From positions 1-14,287 of the forward strand of contig CAYOWC010000104.1 in assembly GCA_964407525.1 (NCBI GenBank): a stretch of DNA of 14,287 nucleotides, in the 5' to 3' direction. This document shows, one piece after another, positions 6,372 to 13,605 of the stretch. The position numbers were made by a program, and so were the translations under genes. Numbering within the stretch: the stretch's first letter is position 1; each line of letters starts with the position of its first letter. The stretch comes from DUZB01 sp964407525 (GTDB lineage: Bacteria; Desulfobacterota; DSM-4660; Desulfatiglandales; Desulfatiglandaceae). The notes below the pieces were generated by a model. That model searched no databases, was not told where the DNA came from, and was given only the letters and a program-made list of their open reading frames with translations.

Positions 6372-8000
6372 TTAAAAGATATTCGGTTCCACGTATTCCC
6401 CGAAAACATCTCTGAAAATGTCCGCCATTTCTCCCACAGTCGCATAACATTTACAGCAATTCACGAGATAAGGCATTACATTCTCTTTCTCCACGGCAGC
6501 TTTTTCAAGAGCCTTCAGAGAAAGGGCAACGGCCCTATTGTCCCGTCCTTTTTTGAGAGTTTTCAGTCTATCAATCTGGAGCTGGGCCGAACTGTCGTTA
6601 TATTCATGCAGATCCACCTCCATATCCACTCCCTCGGTATATTTATTCACTCCTACTTTGGAGATCTCATTTCTCTGCAGCTTTTTTTCGTATTCATAAG
6701 CCTGTGTCGACACCTCCCGCTGCACGTAGCCTGAGGAAACCGCCTCCACCATGCCACCCATTTTTTCCACTTTCCCCATCTCTTCGAGGATTTTCTCTTC
6801 CATCTCCTTGGTGAGAGTCTCCACGAAATAAGAACCTGCAAGAGGGTCTACCGTGTCTCTTAATCCAATTTCATCCATTAAAATCTGGAAGGTCCGGAGG
6901 GAAAGGAGAGCGGCACGTTCGGTTGGAATAGTGTAGGCCTCATCAAAGGAACACAGGGCCGTTGTCTGGGCGCCCGAAAGAGCAGCCGCAAGAGCATAAT
7001 AGGAACCACGCATAATATTGTTTTCCGGCTGCTGTTTCGTCATACCGGATCCGCCCCCACCAAAAATACCCCTAAGGAAAAGGGCCTTTTTATTCTGGAC
7101 ATCGTATCTTTCCCGCAACAGCGTAGCCCAAAGCTTTCTTGCCGCCCTGAATTTGGCCACCGTTTCCCACATGTTGCCATAGATATTCAGGTTAAACGAA
7201 AATCTTCCTACAAAATCCTCGGCCTTGTATCCCCGGGCAACCACATTGTCGATATAGGCAAAGGCAATCAGAAGAGCGTAGGAAATTTCCTGGGCCGGCG
7301 TGCACCCCGATTCTCTGATATGATACCCGCAAACCGAAACAGGATTGCAGCGAGGAAGTTCCTTCATGGAATACTCGATGGTATCGCCTATCAGCCTCAC
7401 CGCCGGTTCCACAGGATAGATCCACGCACCTCTCCCCACGATCTCCTTGAGAATATCATTTTGTGGGGTAGCGGAGATTTCTTCTTTCTTGTAACCAAAT
7501 TTTTCCGCAACCGCCTGGTACATCGCCAACATAATCGATGCCACCGCATTGATTGTGAGGCCACTGCCGATCCGGTTGAGCTTGATATCTTTGAAGGCGA
7601 TTTCAAAATCCTTCAGGGAATCGATAGCCATCCCCACCCGGCCCACTTCTCCTTCCGCCATTTCATTGTCCGAATCGTACCCCATCTGAGTGGGGAGATC
7701 AAAGGCCACATTCAGCCCGGTCTGACCATGGGAAATCATCAGCTTGAAGCGCTCGTTGGTTTCTTCAGGAGTACCGAATCCGGTGTATTGCCTCGTCGTC
7801 CAGTTTCGACTCCGGTATCCGGAGGGGTGAATGCTCCTGGTGAAAGGAAATTCTCCCGCGTTCCCGAGATCCTTCTCGTAGTCAAATCCCACCCTTTCCA
7901 GATCTTCCGGTGTGTAAACCGGTTTCACTTTGATACCCGACTGCAAAATCACTTCTTCAATAGCGTCTTTTTCATTCTTTTTGTAGGTTGCTACTCCCAT
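6372..8000 (-). CDS. B12-dependent acyl-CoA mutase, large catalytic subunit (methylmalonyl-CoA mutase family)
   Basis: A 542-residue catalytic chain of the adenosylcobalamin-dependent mutases that shift a carbonyl-CoA group between adjacent carbons. It has the TIM-barrel part but no B12 domain; that is the next gene upstream. Family landmarks: FPFTRSIHP, WTTRQYTGFGT, GQTGLNVAFDLPTQ, QNDILKEIVGRG, GYHIRES, QQPENNI and DTVDPLAGSY. By alignment from memory with Propionibacterium enzyme numbering, Tyr89 is Tyr72, Arg207 (binds the substrate carboxylate) is Arg190 and His244 is His227, so a carboxylated acyl-CoA is expected. However, His328 and Gln330 become Ile312 and Gly314 within a Gly-rich loop (GIFGGGGSG), and the QSLHTN segment becomes QTTALC. 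It is therefore probably not ordinary methylmalonyl-CoA mutase. I chose ATG 8000, preceded by a purine-rich GAGAGTGGGG; a GTG at 8015 is an alternative. It starts 17 bp after the small subunit stop. Confidence 0.88.
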   Translation of the reverse strand: MGVATYKKNEKDAIEEVILQSGIKVKPVYTPEDLERVGFDYEKDLGNAGEFPFTRSIHPSGYRSRNWTTRQYTGFGTPEETNERFKLMISHGQTGLNVAFDLPTQMGYDSDNEMAEGEVGRVGMAIDSLKDFEIAFKDIKLNRIGSGLTINAVASIMLAMYQAVAEKFGYKKEEISATPQNDILKEIVGRGAWIYPVEPAVRLIGDTIEYSMKELPRCNPVSVCGYHIRESGCTPAQEISYALLIAFAYIDNVVARGYKAEDFVGRFSFNLNIYGNMWETVAKFRAARKLWATLLRERYDVQNKKALFLRGIFGGGGSGMTKQQPENNIMRGSYYALAAALSGAQTTALCSFDEAYTIPTERAALLSLRTFQILMDEIGLRDTVDPLAGSYFVETLTKEMEEKILEEMGKVEKMGGMVEAVSSGYVQREVSTQAYEYEKKLQRNEISKVGVNKYTEGVDMEVDLHEYNDSSAQLQIDRLKTLKKGRDNRAVALSLKALEKAAVEKENVMPYLVNCCKCYATVGEMADIFRDVFGEYVEPNIF

Positions 8001-8017
8001 TTCTTTATACCCCACTC

Positions 8018-8416
8018 TCAGGAAGGAACATTTTCCTTGATATAGCCAACAATCTCATCAAACTGCGCTCCACCGGGAAACACACCGGAAATGCCTATTT
8101 CTTTCAACAGCGGGATATCCCGGTTTGGAATCACCCCTCCCACAAGCATTAGCTTGTCGTCCAGCCCTTCTTTTGCCGCCAGGTCCATCATTTTCCTGCA
8201 AATCGGCATATGAGCGCCGGACATGATGGAAAGACCAAGTACATCCACATCTTCCTGTATCGCCTGGTTCACGATGCCGGCAACAGTTTGATGAAGACCA
8301 GTGTAAATCACTTCCATCCCTGCCTCTCGCATGGCGTGGGCAACGACCTTTGCGCCCCTGTCGTGGCCGTCAAGACCAGGTTTAGCCAGAAGCACCCTAA
8401 TTTTTCTGTGAGCCAT
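8018..8416 (-). CDS. B12-binding small subunit of the acyl-CoA mutase
   Basis: A 132-residue cobalamin-binding domain. It shows the DxHxxG signature as DGHDRG (Asp16, His18, Gly21), where His18 should coordinate cobalt from below, followed by the LSIMSGAH segment and VGGVIPNRD that cradle the nucleotide tail. In isobutyryl- and 2-hydroxyisobutyryl-CoA mutases, and in many archaeal and anaerobic enzymes, this domain is likewise a separate chain. I chose the ATG at 8416 because AAGGAG lies about 11 nt upstream and the next residues start the fold; the open frame to 8521 only overlaps the regulator gene. The start lies 20 nt inside the GntR gene, so translation is probably coupled. The MeaB-type repair GTPase often found beside such subunits is absent from the window. 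Confidence 0.92.
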   Translation of the reverse strand: MAHRKIRVLLAKPGLDGHDRGAKVVAHAMREAGMEVIYTGLHQTVAGIVNQAIQEDVDVLGLSIMSGAHMPICRKMMDLAAKEGLDDKLMLVGGVIPNRDIPLLKEIGISGVFPGGAQFDEIVGYIKENVPS

Positions 8417-9116
8417 TTTTTCTGTTCTCCTTGGTTCCATACAGTTTATCAAATTCTTGCAGAACAATCTGCTGCCCTCGAAGAATATGTTCATGCACCA
8501 GCTGTGACACCTTTTCTTCATCCCTTTCCCGAATGGAATTCAGCATCGACCGATGATCTGCACTGCTTATCCTGGCCATTTCCTCCACTTTCAAAATGAC
8601 ATGTCTGAAACGAAAAATATAAATTTTCAAATCATCGATCATCTTGACAAGTCTTGGACTGCGACTCAGGGCATAGAGCAATTCATGGAATTCGGTATTG
8701 ATTTTTGGGAGGGCTGCCAGGTCCCCGGCATTCAGGCGGGTTTCGTATTCGATCAGTTTGTTTTCAAGGACAAGCAAATCCTTTTCACGGTGATGCATTG
8801 TAGCGAGACGGGCCGCATAGCTCTCCAGCACACTCCTGATCCCGAAGGTTTCCTCGATGTCGGCCCGCGTGAGGCCCACCACAAAAAACCCACCCTTCGG
8901 ATCCCTCTGGAGCAGTCCTTCTCTTTCAAGTTTATGAAACCCCTCCCTTACCGGTGTTCTGCTTATCCCGAAGGTCTGGGCCATGCGGCTTTCCACGACA
9001 CGTTCCCCATCTTGCAGCTCACCGGCCACAATGGCCCGTCTCAGCTTCTCGTACACGGAGTCGCCAAGCGACTTCCTCTGCGGAAGAGAGTGAAAAAGAG
9101 GGGATTTCTGATTCAA
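8397..9116 (-). CDS. GntR family transcriptional regulator, FCD (FadR) subfamily
   Basis: A 239-residue DNA-binding regulator. Residues about 17-80 form the winged helix-turn-helix (SVYEKLRRAIVAGEL, then the recognition region FGISRTPVREGFHKLEREGL), and about 85-225 the helical FCD ligand domain. The metal-binding set typical of FCD proteins is visible as Asn140, His144, His188 and His210. Such proteins usually sense an acid or CoA ester of their own pathway. The start is TTG at 9116 with AAGG 8 nt upstream; the reading frame is the same as that of the upstream dehydrogenase, separated by a TAG and five further codons. It lies inside the catabolic operon and ends 20 nt after the mutase small subunit begins. 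A tandem GTATACC site in the operon promoter is its likely operator, making it probably self-regulating. Confidence 0.9.
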   Translation of the reverse strand: MNQKSPLFHSLPQRKSLGDSVYEKLRRAIVAGELQDGERVVESRMAQTFGISRTPVREGFHKLEREGLLQRDPKGGFFVVGLTRADIEETFGIRSVLESYAARLATMHHREKDLLVLENKLIEYETRLNAGDLAALPKINTEFHELLYALSRSPRLVKMIDDLKIYIFRFRHVILKVEEMARISSADHRSMLNSIRERDEEKVSQLVHEHILRGQQIVLQEFDKLYGTKENRKNGSQKN

Positions 9117-9131
9117 ATTTGCAACCTTGGA

Positions 9132-10265
9132 CTAAAGTCCCACCCACTTGGCAATATTGGGCTGAAGAATTTCGTGGGTTCCCCCACCGTAAAGCAAAAA
9201 GCGGTTGTCCCTGTAATATCTCTGGGCTGAATATTCCATGGAATAGGCATAGGCGCCAAAGATACGGGTAGCCAGATCCCCTGCCCTGCAAGCCGCTTCC
9301 GTCGCGAAATATTTTGCCATGGAAGCCTCTTTCAAAGCATCCATCTTTTTGTCAATCATATGTGCAGCCTTGTATGTAAGGAGATTAGACGCCTCCATAT
9401 CCACGGCCATGTTCGCTATTTTAGCTTGAATCAACTGATAATTACTGATCGTTTTCCCAAACTGGGCTCGCTCATGGGCGTATTTTATGGAATCATCCAG
9501 AGCCGCCCGCTGCAGCCCGAGAGCAAGAGCAGCGGTCATGGTCCGTATCTCGGCAAGGATAGTCAAAAGGTTCGTAAGCCCTCGCCCTTCCCCCCCGAGC
9601 CTGTTCTCCAGAGGAATAACGCAATCCTTAAAAGCTATTTCAGAAATGGGCGTGCTTCGGGTACCCACAAGATCAAACGGCTTTCCGCAGGAGAAACCCG
9701 GTGTATCCCTCGGGACAAAGAAAAAGTTTAGTCCCCTGAATTTTTTCTCCGGATCAGTCTGCATCAAAACAGTAAAGAAATCAGCCACAGGGCCATTCGT
9801 CACCCAGGTTTTCATACCGTTAACGACGTATCCGTCATCCGTTCTCTTGGCAATCGTACTCACATTGCCCAGATCAGAACCGGCTTCAGGCTCAGTGAGG
9901 CAAAAACAGGCCACCTTTTCCCCTCTCATGGCAGGAAGAAAATATTTTTGTCGCATCTCCTCCGTACCGAAATGGAAAAGGAAATTTGTTCCCATCAGGC
10001 ACTGCATAGCCGTTATGGCGCCAAGGCTCATGAGTCCCCTGGCCAGTTCTTCACAATTGATGCAGAAAAGTGTGGTGTTTCCACCGGAACCGCCCTTGTC
10101 CTTGGGATATCTTGTTCCGAAAACCCCCATTTTGGCCATTTCTTTAAACAGATCCATGGGGAATTCTCCCTTATCATCGATCTCTTTGGCCCTCGGGATA
10201 ACTTCTTTGTCTACAAAGCGGGCCATATTCTTTCTAATCAGTACTTCGGCATTTGACCTCACCAT
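9132..10265 (-). CDS. Acyl-CoA dehydrogenase family flavoprotein with unusual active site
   Basis: A 377-residue FAD enzyme of the acyl-CoA dehydrogenase family, which introduces an alpha,beta double bond into an acyl-CoA and passes electrons to Etf. Motifs: CFCLTEPEAGSD (120-131), WVTNG (154-158), the helix around Arg241, the FAD contact HERAQFGKTI (264-273) and the C-terminal YGGGTHEIL (359-367). The usual catalytic Glu of the YEGT motif is Gly361 here, and the alternative position used by isovaleryl-CoA dehydrogenase (just before the conserved Arg) is Ile240; a Glu (239) sits one residue away. Either Glu239 serves as a shifted base or the enzyme uses different chemistry. The ATG directly follows the EtfA stop (TAAATG) with AGGGAGGAG upstream, so it is translationally coupled to its expected electron acceptor. 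Family call is firm; substrate is unknown. Confidence 0.9.
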   Translation of the reverse strand: MVRSNAEVLIRKNMARFVDKEVIPRAKEIDDKGEFPMDLFKEMAKMGVFGTRYPKDKGGSGGNTTLFCINCEELARGLMSLGAITAMQCLMGTNFLFHFGTEEMRQKYFLPAMRGEKVACFCLTEPEAGSDLGNVSTIAKRTDDGYVVNGMKTWVTNGPVADFFTVLMQTDPEKKFRGLNFFFVPRDTPGFSCGKPFDLVGTRSTPISEIAFKDCVIPLENRLGGEGRGLTNLLTILAEIRTMTAALALGLQRAALDDSIKYAHERAQFGKTISNYQLIQAKIANMAVDMEASNLLTYKAAHMIDKKMDALKEASMAKYFATEAACRAGDLATRIFGAYAYSMEYSAQRYYRDNRFLLYGGGTHEILQPNIAKWVGL

Positions 10266-11450
10266 TTACTCCTCCCTTTTGAACTGACGGATCATTTCAG
10301 GAACAACCTCATTCACGTCTCCCACAATCCCCCAGTCCGCCACCTGAAAAATGGCCGCCCTCGGGTCCCTGTTAATAGCGAGAATATACCTGGAGTGCAT
10401 CATTCCAGCCCTGTGTTGAATGGCCCCTGAAATTCCACAGGCGATATACAACTCCGGCCGAACCGATTGCCCCGTCTGTCCGACCTGTTCCTCGGAAGTA
10501 ATCCAGCCTTCCTCAACCGCTACCCGGGTTCCCGCAACCTCTCCATCCATGAGGTCGGCCAACTCCCGCAACATCTGAAAACCTTTTTCCTCGCCCACAC
10601 CCCTGCCGCCGGCAACAATGATTTTGGCTCCAGCCAGATCCACATCTCTTTTCTTTTCTTTGACAATTTCAAGAACCGTCGTTCCGATGTCTTCCATTGA
10701 AAACACCGTTTTGTGCTCAATAAGAACGGCCTTGTCATTTCGCTTCTTCCGCGCCTCCATCACTCCCGGTCTTACGCTAGCCATCTGGGGACGGGAATAC
10801 CGGTTGGCGATGGTCGCCATGACATTTCCCCCAAAGGCCGGCCGTGTCTGGAGAAGCAATCCTTCATCGGGGTCTATGGTCAACTCGGTGCAATCAGCCG
10901 TCAATCCAACGCCGACCCTGCGGGAAACCCTCGGCGCAAGGTCTCTTCCAATATGGGTAGCGCCCATGAGCAGGATATCCGGTTTGTATTGTTCTACCAG
11001 TTCACAGATGACTTTGGTGTAAGCGCCTGTCCGGTAATTCTCCAGGTCAGTGTCTTCCGCTAAGAAGACCCTGTCTGCACCGAATGCCATCAATTCATCG
11101 GCCAGTTTCGCCACATTGTCCCCAAGAAGCAGCGCCGAAACCTCCTGGTTCAGTGTTTTCGCCAGTTCCTGGGCTTTCCCAAGAAGTTCAAGGGACACTT
11201 TTCCAAGAGCTCCCTGCCTCTGTTCCGCAAATACCCATACCCCTTTTCTGTCGCTGAAATCGGGGATCATTCTCGGCTCTGCATCTGAAGCAATCGCCTT
11301 CTCCTTACAAACTTCAATACAAGCCCCGCAGGATGTGCAACGCTCCAGGATCCGTGCCTTTCCATCGACGACCTCAACCCCTCCGTAAGGACAGGTCTTT
11401 TCACACCGTTTGCAGCCGTTACACAGATCCGCATCTATCAAAATAGTCAT
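10266..11450 (-). CDS. etfA: Electron transfer flavoprotein alpha subunit with N-terminal 2[4Fe-4S] ferredoxin domain
   Basis: 394 residues: an N-terminal ferredoxin domain with two clusters (Cys10, 13, 16, 20 and Cys38, 41, 44, 48), then the Etf alpha body from about 68. The FAD site is complete: GGRGVG (281-286), VGQTG (323-327), GISGAIQHRAG (339-349) and the C-terminal NRDPRAAIFQVADWGIVGD. Plain Etf alpha lacks the roughly 65-residue ferredoxin part. Ferredoxin-bearing versions are known from anaerobes, for instance the Etf partners of caffeyl-CoA reductase and of lactate dehydrogenase in Acetobacterium, where they take part in flavin-based bifurcation. It should pair with EtfB, encoded 34 bp upstream, and connect the acyl-CoA dehydrogenase to low-potential ferredoxin and/or NAD. 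Start ATG has GGGGAG about 8 nt upstream. Confidence 0.94.
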   Translation of the reverse strand: MTILIDADLCNGCKRCEKTCPYGGVEVVDGKARILERCTSCGACIEVCKEKAIASDAEPRMIPDFSDRKGVWVFAEQRQGALGKVSLELLGKAQELAKTLNQEVSALLLGDNVAKLADELMAFGADRVFLAEDTDLENYRTGAYTKVICELVEQYKPDILLMGATHIGRDLAPRVSRRVGVGLTADCTELTIDPDEGLLLQTRPAFGGNVMATIANRYSRPQMASVRPGVMEARKKRNDKAVLIEHKTVFSMEDIGTTVLEIVKEKKRDVDLAGAKIIVAGGRGVGEEKGFQMLRELADLMDGEVAGTRVAVEEGWITSEEQVGQTGQSVRPELYIACGISGAIQHRAGMMHSRYILAINRDPRAAIFQVADWGIVGDVNEVVPEMIRQFKREE

Positions 11451-11484
11451 TTTCCATCTCCCCGAAAACTCAATTCATCCGCCC

Positions 11485-12276
11485 TTACAATAGACGGTTC
11501 TCTTTCAGTCTCTCAAGCAAAATCCCCACCTTGGTTGTGTTATCTCCCTCAAGGATCTCCCCCTGTCGTTTGAATTTGGGAGAAAAGGTCTTGATCACAT
11601 GGGTCAGGGAACCTTCAAGCCCCACTTCACTCACCTGCATTCCGATGTCCGCTACATTCCAGATCTTGATGGGCGCTTTTTCCCTGCAGGCATTAATCAG
11701 GCCACCTACTGTGGGATATCGCGGGGAATTGAGTTCACCGATAACCGTAAGTAGACCGGGCGTACTGCATTCCAGTCGTTCGTATCCATCTTCGAGACGT
11801 CTCCTGACCACCAGTTTTTTCTCCCCCACTTCTTCTATCCCGCACACATAGGATACTTGTGGAATCCCAAGGAATTCAGCCAATTGGGGGCCGATCTGGG
11901 CCGTATCACCATCAATAGCCTGACGCCCGCAAAGAACCAGGTCGTACTTTCCGATTTTCTCTATAGCCTTGCCAAGGGTAGTAGACGTCGCCCACGTATC
12001 GGCGCCGGAAAATGCCTTGTCGGATAGGAGAACACCTTTGTCCGCACCCATGCCGAGGGCCTCGGAGATGGCATCAATGGCCTGAGGAGGCCCCATGGTA
12101 AGGACGGTTATCTTTCCACCGGCGCTTTCCTTTAAATGGATCGCCGCTTCCAGGGCATGCCGGTCATCAGGGTTGATAATGCTTTCAATCCCTTCCCTGA
12201 TCAGGTTGCCCGTCTTCGGGTCCAATTTCACATCGGTTGTATCCGGAACCTGCTTTATTAAAACGATGATGTTCAT
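11485..12276 (-). CDS. etfB: Electron transfer flavoprotein beta subunit
   Basis: 263 residues, normal for Etf beta. The N-terminus MNIIVLIKQVPDTTDVKLDP and the nucleotide-binding stretch LCGRQAIDGDTAQIGP (115-130) are diagnostic. From memory, GRQAIDGDTAQ-type sequences are those of anaerobic, often bifurcating Etfs (Acidaminococcus, clostridia), while mitochondrial-type Etf beta has GKQAIDDD-like sequences; the second flavin would then be FAD rather than AMP. It forms the heterodimer with the following etfA product and reoxidises the dehydrogenase. ATG is preceded by GGAG at 8 nt, and it starts 26 bp after the CoA-transferase stop. No Etf:quinone oxidoreductase is present in the window. Confidence 0.94.
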   Translation of the reverse strand: MNIIVLIKQVPDTTDVKLDPKTGNLIREGIESIINPDDRHALEAAIHLKESAGGKITVLTMGPPQAIDAISEALGMGADKGVLLSDKAFSGADTWATSTTLGKAIEKIGKYDLVLCGRQAIDGDTAQIGPQLAEFLGIPQVSYVCGIEEVGEKKLVVRRRLEDGYERLECSTPGLLTVIGELNSPRYPTVGGLINACREKAPIKIWNVADIGMQVSEVGLEGSLTHVIKTFSPKFKRQGEILEGDNTTKVGILLERLKENRLL

Positions 12277-12302
12277 GGCGTTTGCTCCGATTGCTATTCT
12301 TG

Positions 12303-13490
12303 CTAAATGATTCCTTCTTTTCTGAGTCGCTGCAGGTCCTCTTCTGAACAGCCTATCTTCCCATAAAGCAGGCTGTTATGCTCTCCAAACCGGGGCGGGA
12401 AAGAAAGCCTGCGATTTTGCTTTTCGAGGAACTGCGTCCTGCAGGGAGAAGGGGCCAGGGTAATTTTCATCCCGGATACCGGATCTTCCGCAAAAAGAAG
12501 CCTCCGTTCCACAAGCGGATCCGCAACTACTTCTTTAATCGTATTAATTTTGCTGACGGGAAGGGTAATAGATTGGAAAAGTTGAATAAGTTCGGCTGAA
12601 CTCTGCTGCTTCGTAATAGCAGTGATCCTCCGGTTCAGATTTTCCACGTCCCCTATGCGGCCTTCATTTTTTTCATATTCGGTCCTGTCAAGCTCTCTGA
12701 ACATGTCTTGTGAGACCAATGCCTTCCACTGCCTGTCATTCCCTACCGCAAGGTAAAGATACCCGTCTTTTGTCTCAAACACGGAGACCGGACTGAAAAA
12801 CTCATGGGTATTTCCACGGCGGGTCGTTTTTTTGTCGAAACTAGCCGTGAACGTAATGGGCACCGTGAGCCATGAAAGGGAGGACTCAAACATGGAAAGA
12901 TCGATGCGGGAGCCCTGCCCCGTCATAGATCTCTTATATAATGCCTTCATAATGGAACCGTAGGCATGTTCACTCGTTCCCATATCGGGGAGGGGAATGC
13001 CCATGGCCTGGGGAGGCCCCCCTGCCTCACCGGTCATCTCCATGAGCCCGGATCGGGCTTGCAGGACCGGATCGTACGCTCCTTCATTACTATCAGAACC
13101 GAATCCCGTCACTCCGAGCCAGATGATATCTTCCTTAACCGCCTTCAGAGACTCATAATCAATTCCGAGTTTCTTATAATTTCGCGGAAGTTGATTGGTC
13201 GTAAAAATATCTGCGTCCAACTCTTTTATCAAGGAATAAAAGATGTCCCGCCCTTCCTGCTCAGCCAGATTAAGCGTCAGAGCCTTTTTGCCTGCATTGA
13301 TGCAGAGGAAATAGGCATTCATTCTTTCCTCGTGCAGGACATTTTCGCCAATCAGCCTGTTGGGGTCACCATAAACGGGATGCTCCAGCCTGATGACCTG
13401 CATACCATCCTGTGCCAGTCTGTAGGTAAAATAGGGAAGTACCGTGGCCTGTTCCAGAGAAAGAACAGTGAGGTCTTTAAAGAGATCCAT
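12303..13490 (-). CDS. Class III (CaiB/BaiF family) CoA-transferase
   Basis: 395 residues, a typical length for this family, whose members form intertwined dimers and move CoA from a donor thioester to an acid through a mixed anhydride on an Asp. That Asp is seen as Asp169 in GIPLPDMGTSEHAYG, the same number as in formyl-CoA transferase. Other hallmarks are LEHPVYGDPNR (35-45), NAGKKALTLNL (65-75), VTGFGSD (127-133) and YDPVLQARSGLMEMTGE (139-155). I chose ATG 13490 because GGAGG lies 5 nt before it; an ATG at 13502 has no ribosome binding site. It is the first gene of the operon, behind the GntR-type promoter. Characterised relatives act on carnitine, bile acids, oxalate and, as BbsE/BbsF, on benzylsuccinate. 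Here donor and acceptor are unknown, but an acid processed by the mutase or dehydrogenase is likely. Confidence 0.92.
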   Translation of the reverse strand: MDLFKDLTVLSLEQATVLPYFTYRLAQDGMQVIRLEHPVYGDPNRLIGENVLHEERMNAYFLCINAGKKALTLNLAEQEGRDIFYSLIKELDADIFTTNQLPRNYKKLGIDYESLKAVKEDIIWLGVTGFGSDSNEGAYDPVLQARSGLMEMTGEAGGPPQAMGIPLPDMGTSEHAYGSIMKALYKRSMTGQGSRIDLSMFESSLSWLTVPITFTASFDKKTTRRGNTHEFFSPVSVFETKDGYLYLAVGNDRQWKALVSQDMFRELDRTEYEKNEGRIGDVENLNRRITAITKQQSSAELIQLFQSITLPVSKINTIKEVVADPLVERRLLFAEDPVSGMKITLAPSPCRTQFLEKQNRRLSFPPRFGEHNSLLYGKIGCSEEDLQRLRKEGII

Positions 13491-13576
13491 ATGCGCCTCC
13501 ATACGGGGAAAGAGTTCGCTTCACGGAATGGATGAAAAACAAAGAGGGAATTGTACCAAAACCAAGTGCCGCGCAC

Positions 13577-13592
13577 TGTATACCGTATACCG
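13577..13592. promoter_or_regulatory. Candidate GntR/FCD operator, tandem GTATACC
   Basis: GTATACC occurs twice in tandem (13578-13584, 13585-13591), each copy containing the self-complementary core GTATAC. FCD-type GntR repressors often bind short palindromes of the TTGTATACAA or TGGTNNNACCA type. The site covers the -10 box and the inner spacer, where a bound repressor would exclude RNA polymerase. The operon encodes exactly one such regulator. Confidence 0.55.
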
Positions 13593-13605
13593 AATTTTGT
13601 GTCAA
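13577..13605 (-). promoter_or_regulatory. Near-consensus sigma-70 promoter of the catabolic operon
   Basis: On the minus strand, TTGACA (13600-13605, perfect -35), 17-bp spacer, TATACA (13577-13582, one mismatch from TATAAT). Transcription would start near 13570, about 80 nt before the CoA-transferase ATG at 13490. Such a strong promoter on a catabolic operon implies repression, consistent with the operator-like repeat overlapping the -10 box and spacer. Confidence 0.78.

Noticed and set aside
7320..8045. 241-residue plus-strand open frame
   Set aside because: Antisense shadow of the mutase large subunit; His/Arg-rich translation without family features.
6372..8416. Calling the mutase isobutyryl-, 2-hydroxyisobutyryl- or pivalyl-CoA mutase
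   Set aside because: Those enzymes lack the Tyr and Arg that bind a substrate carboxylate; both are present here.
9487..10287. 266-residue plus-strand open frame
   Set aside because: Antisense shadow of the acyl-CoA dehydrogenase gene.
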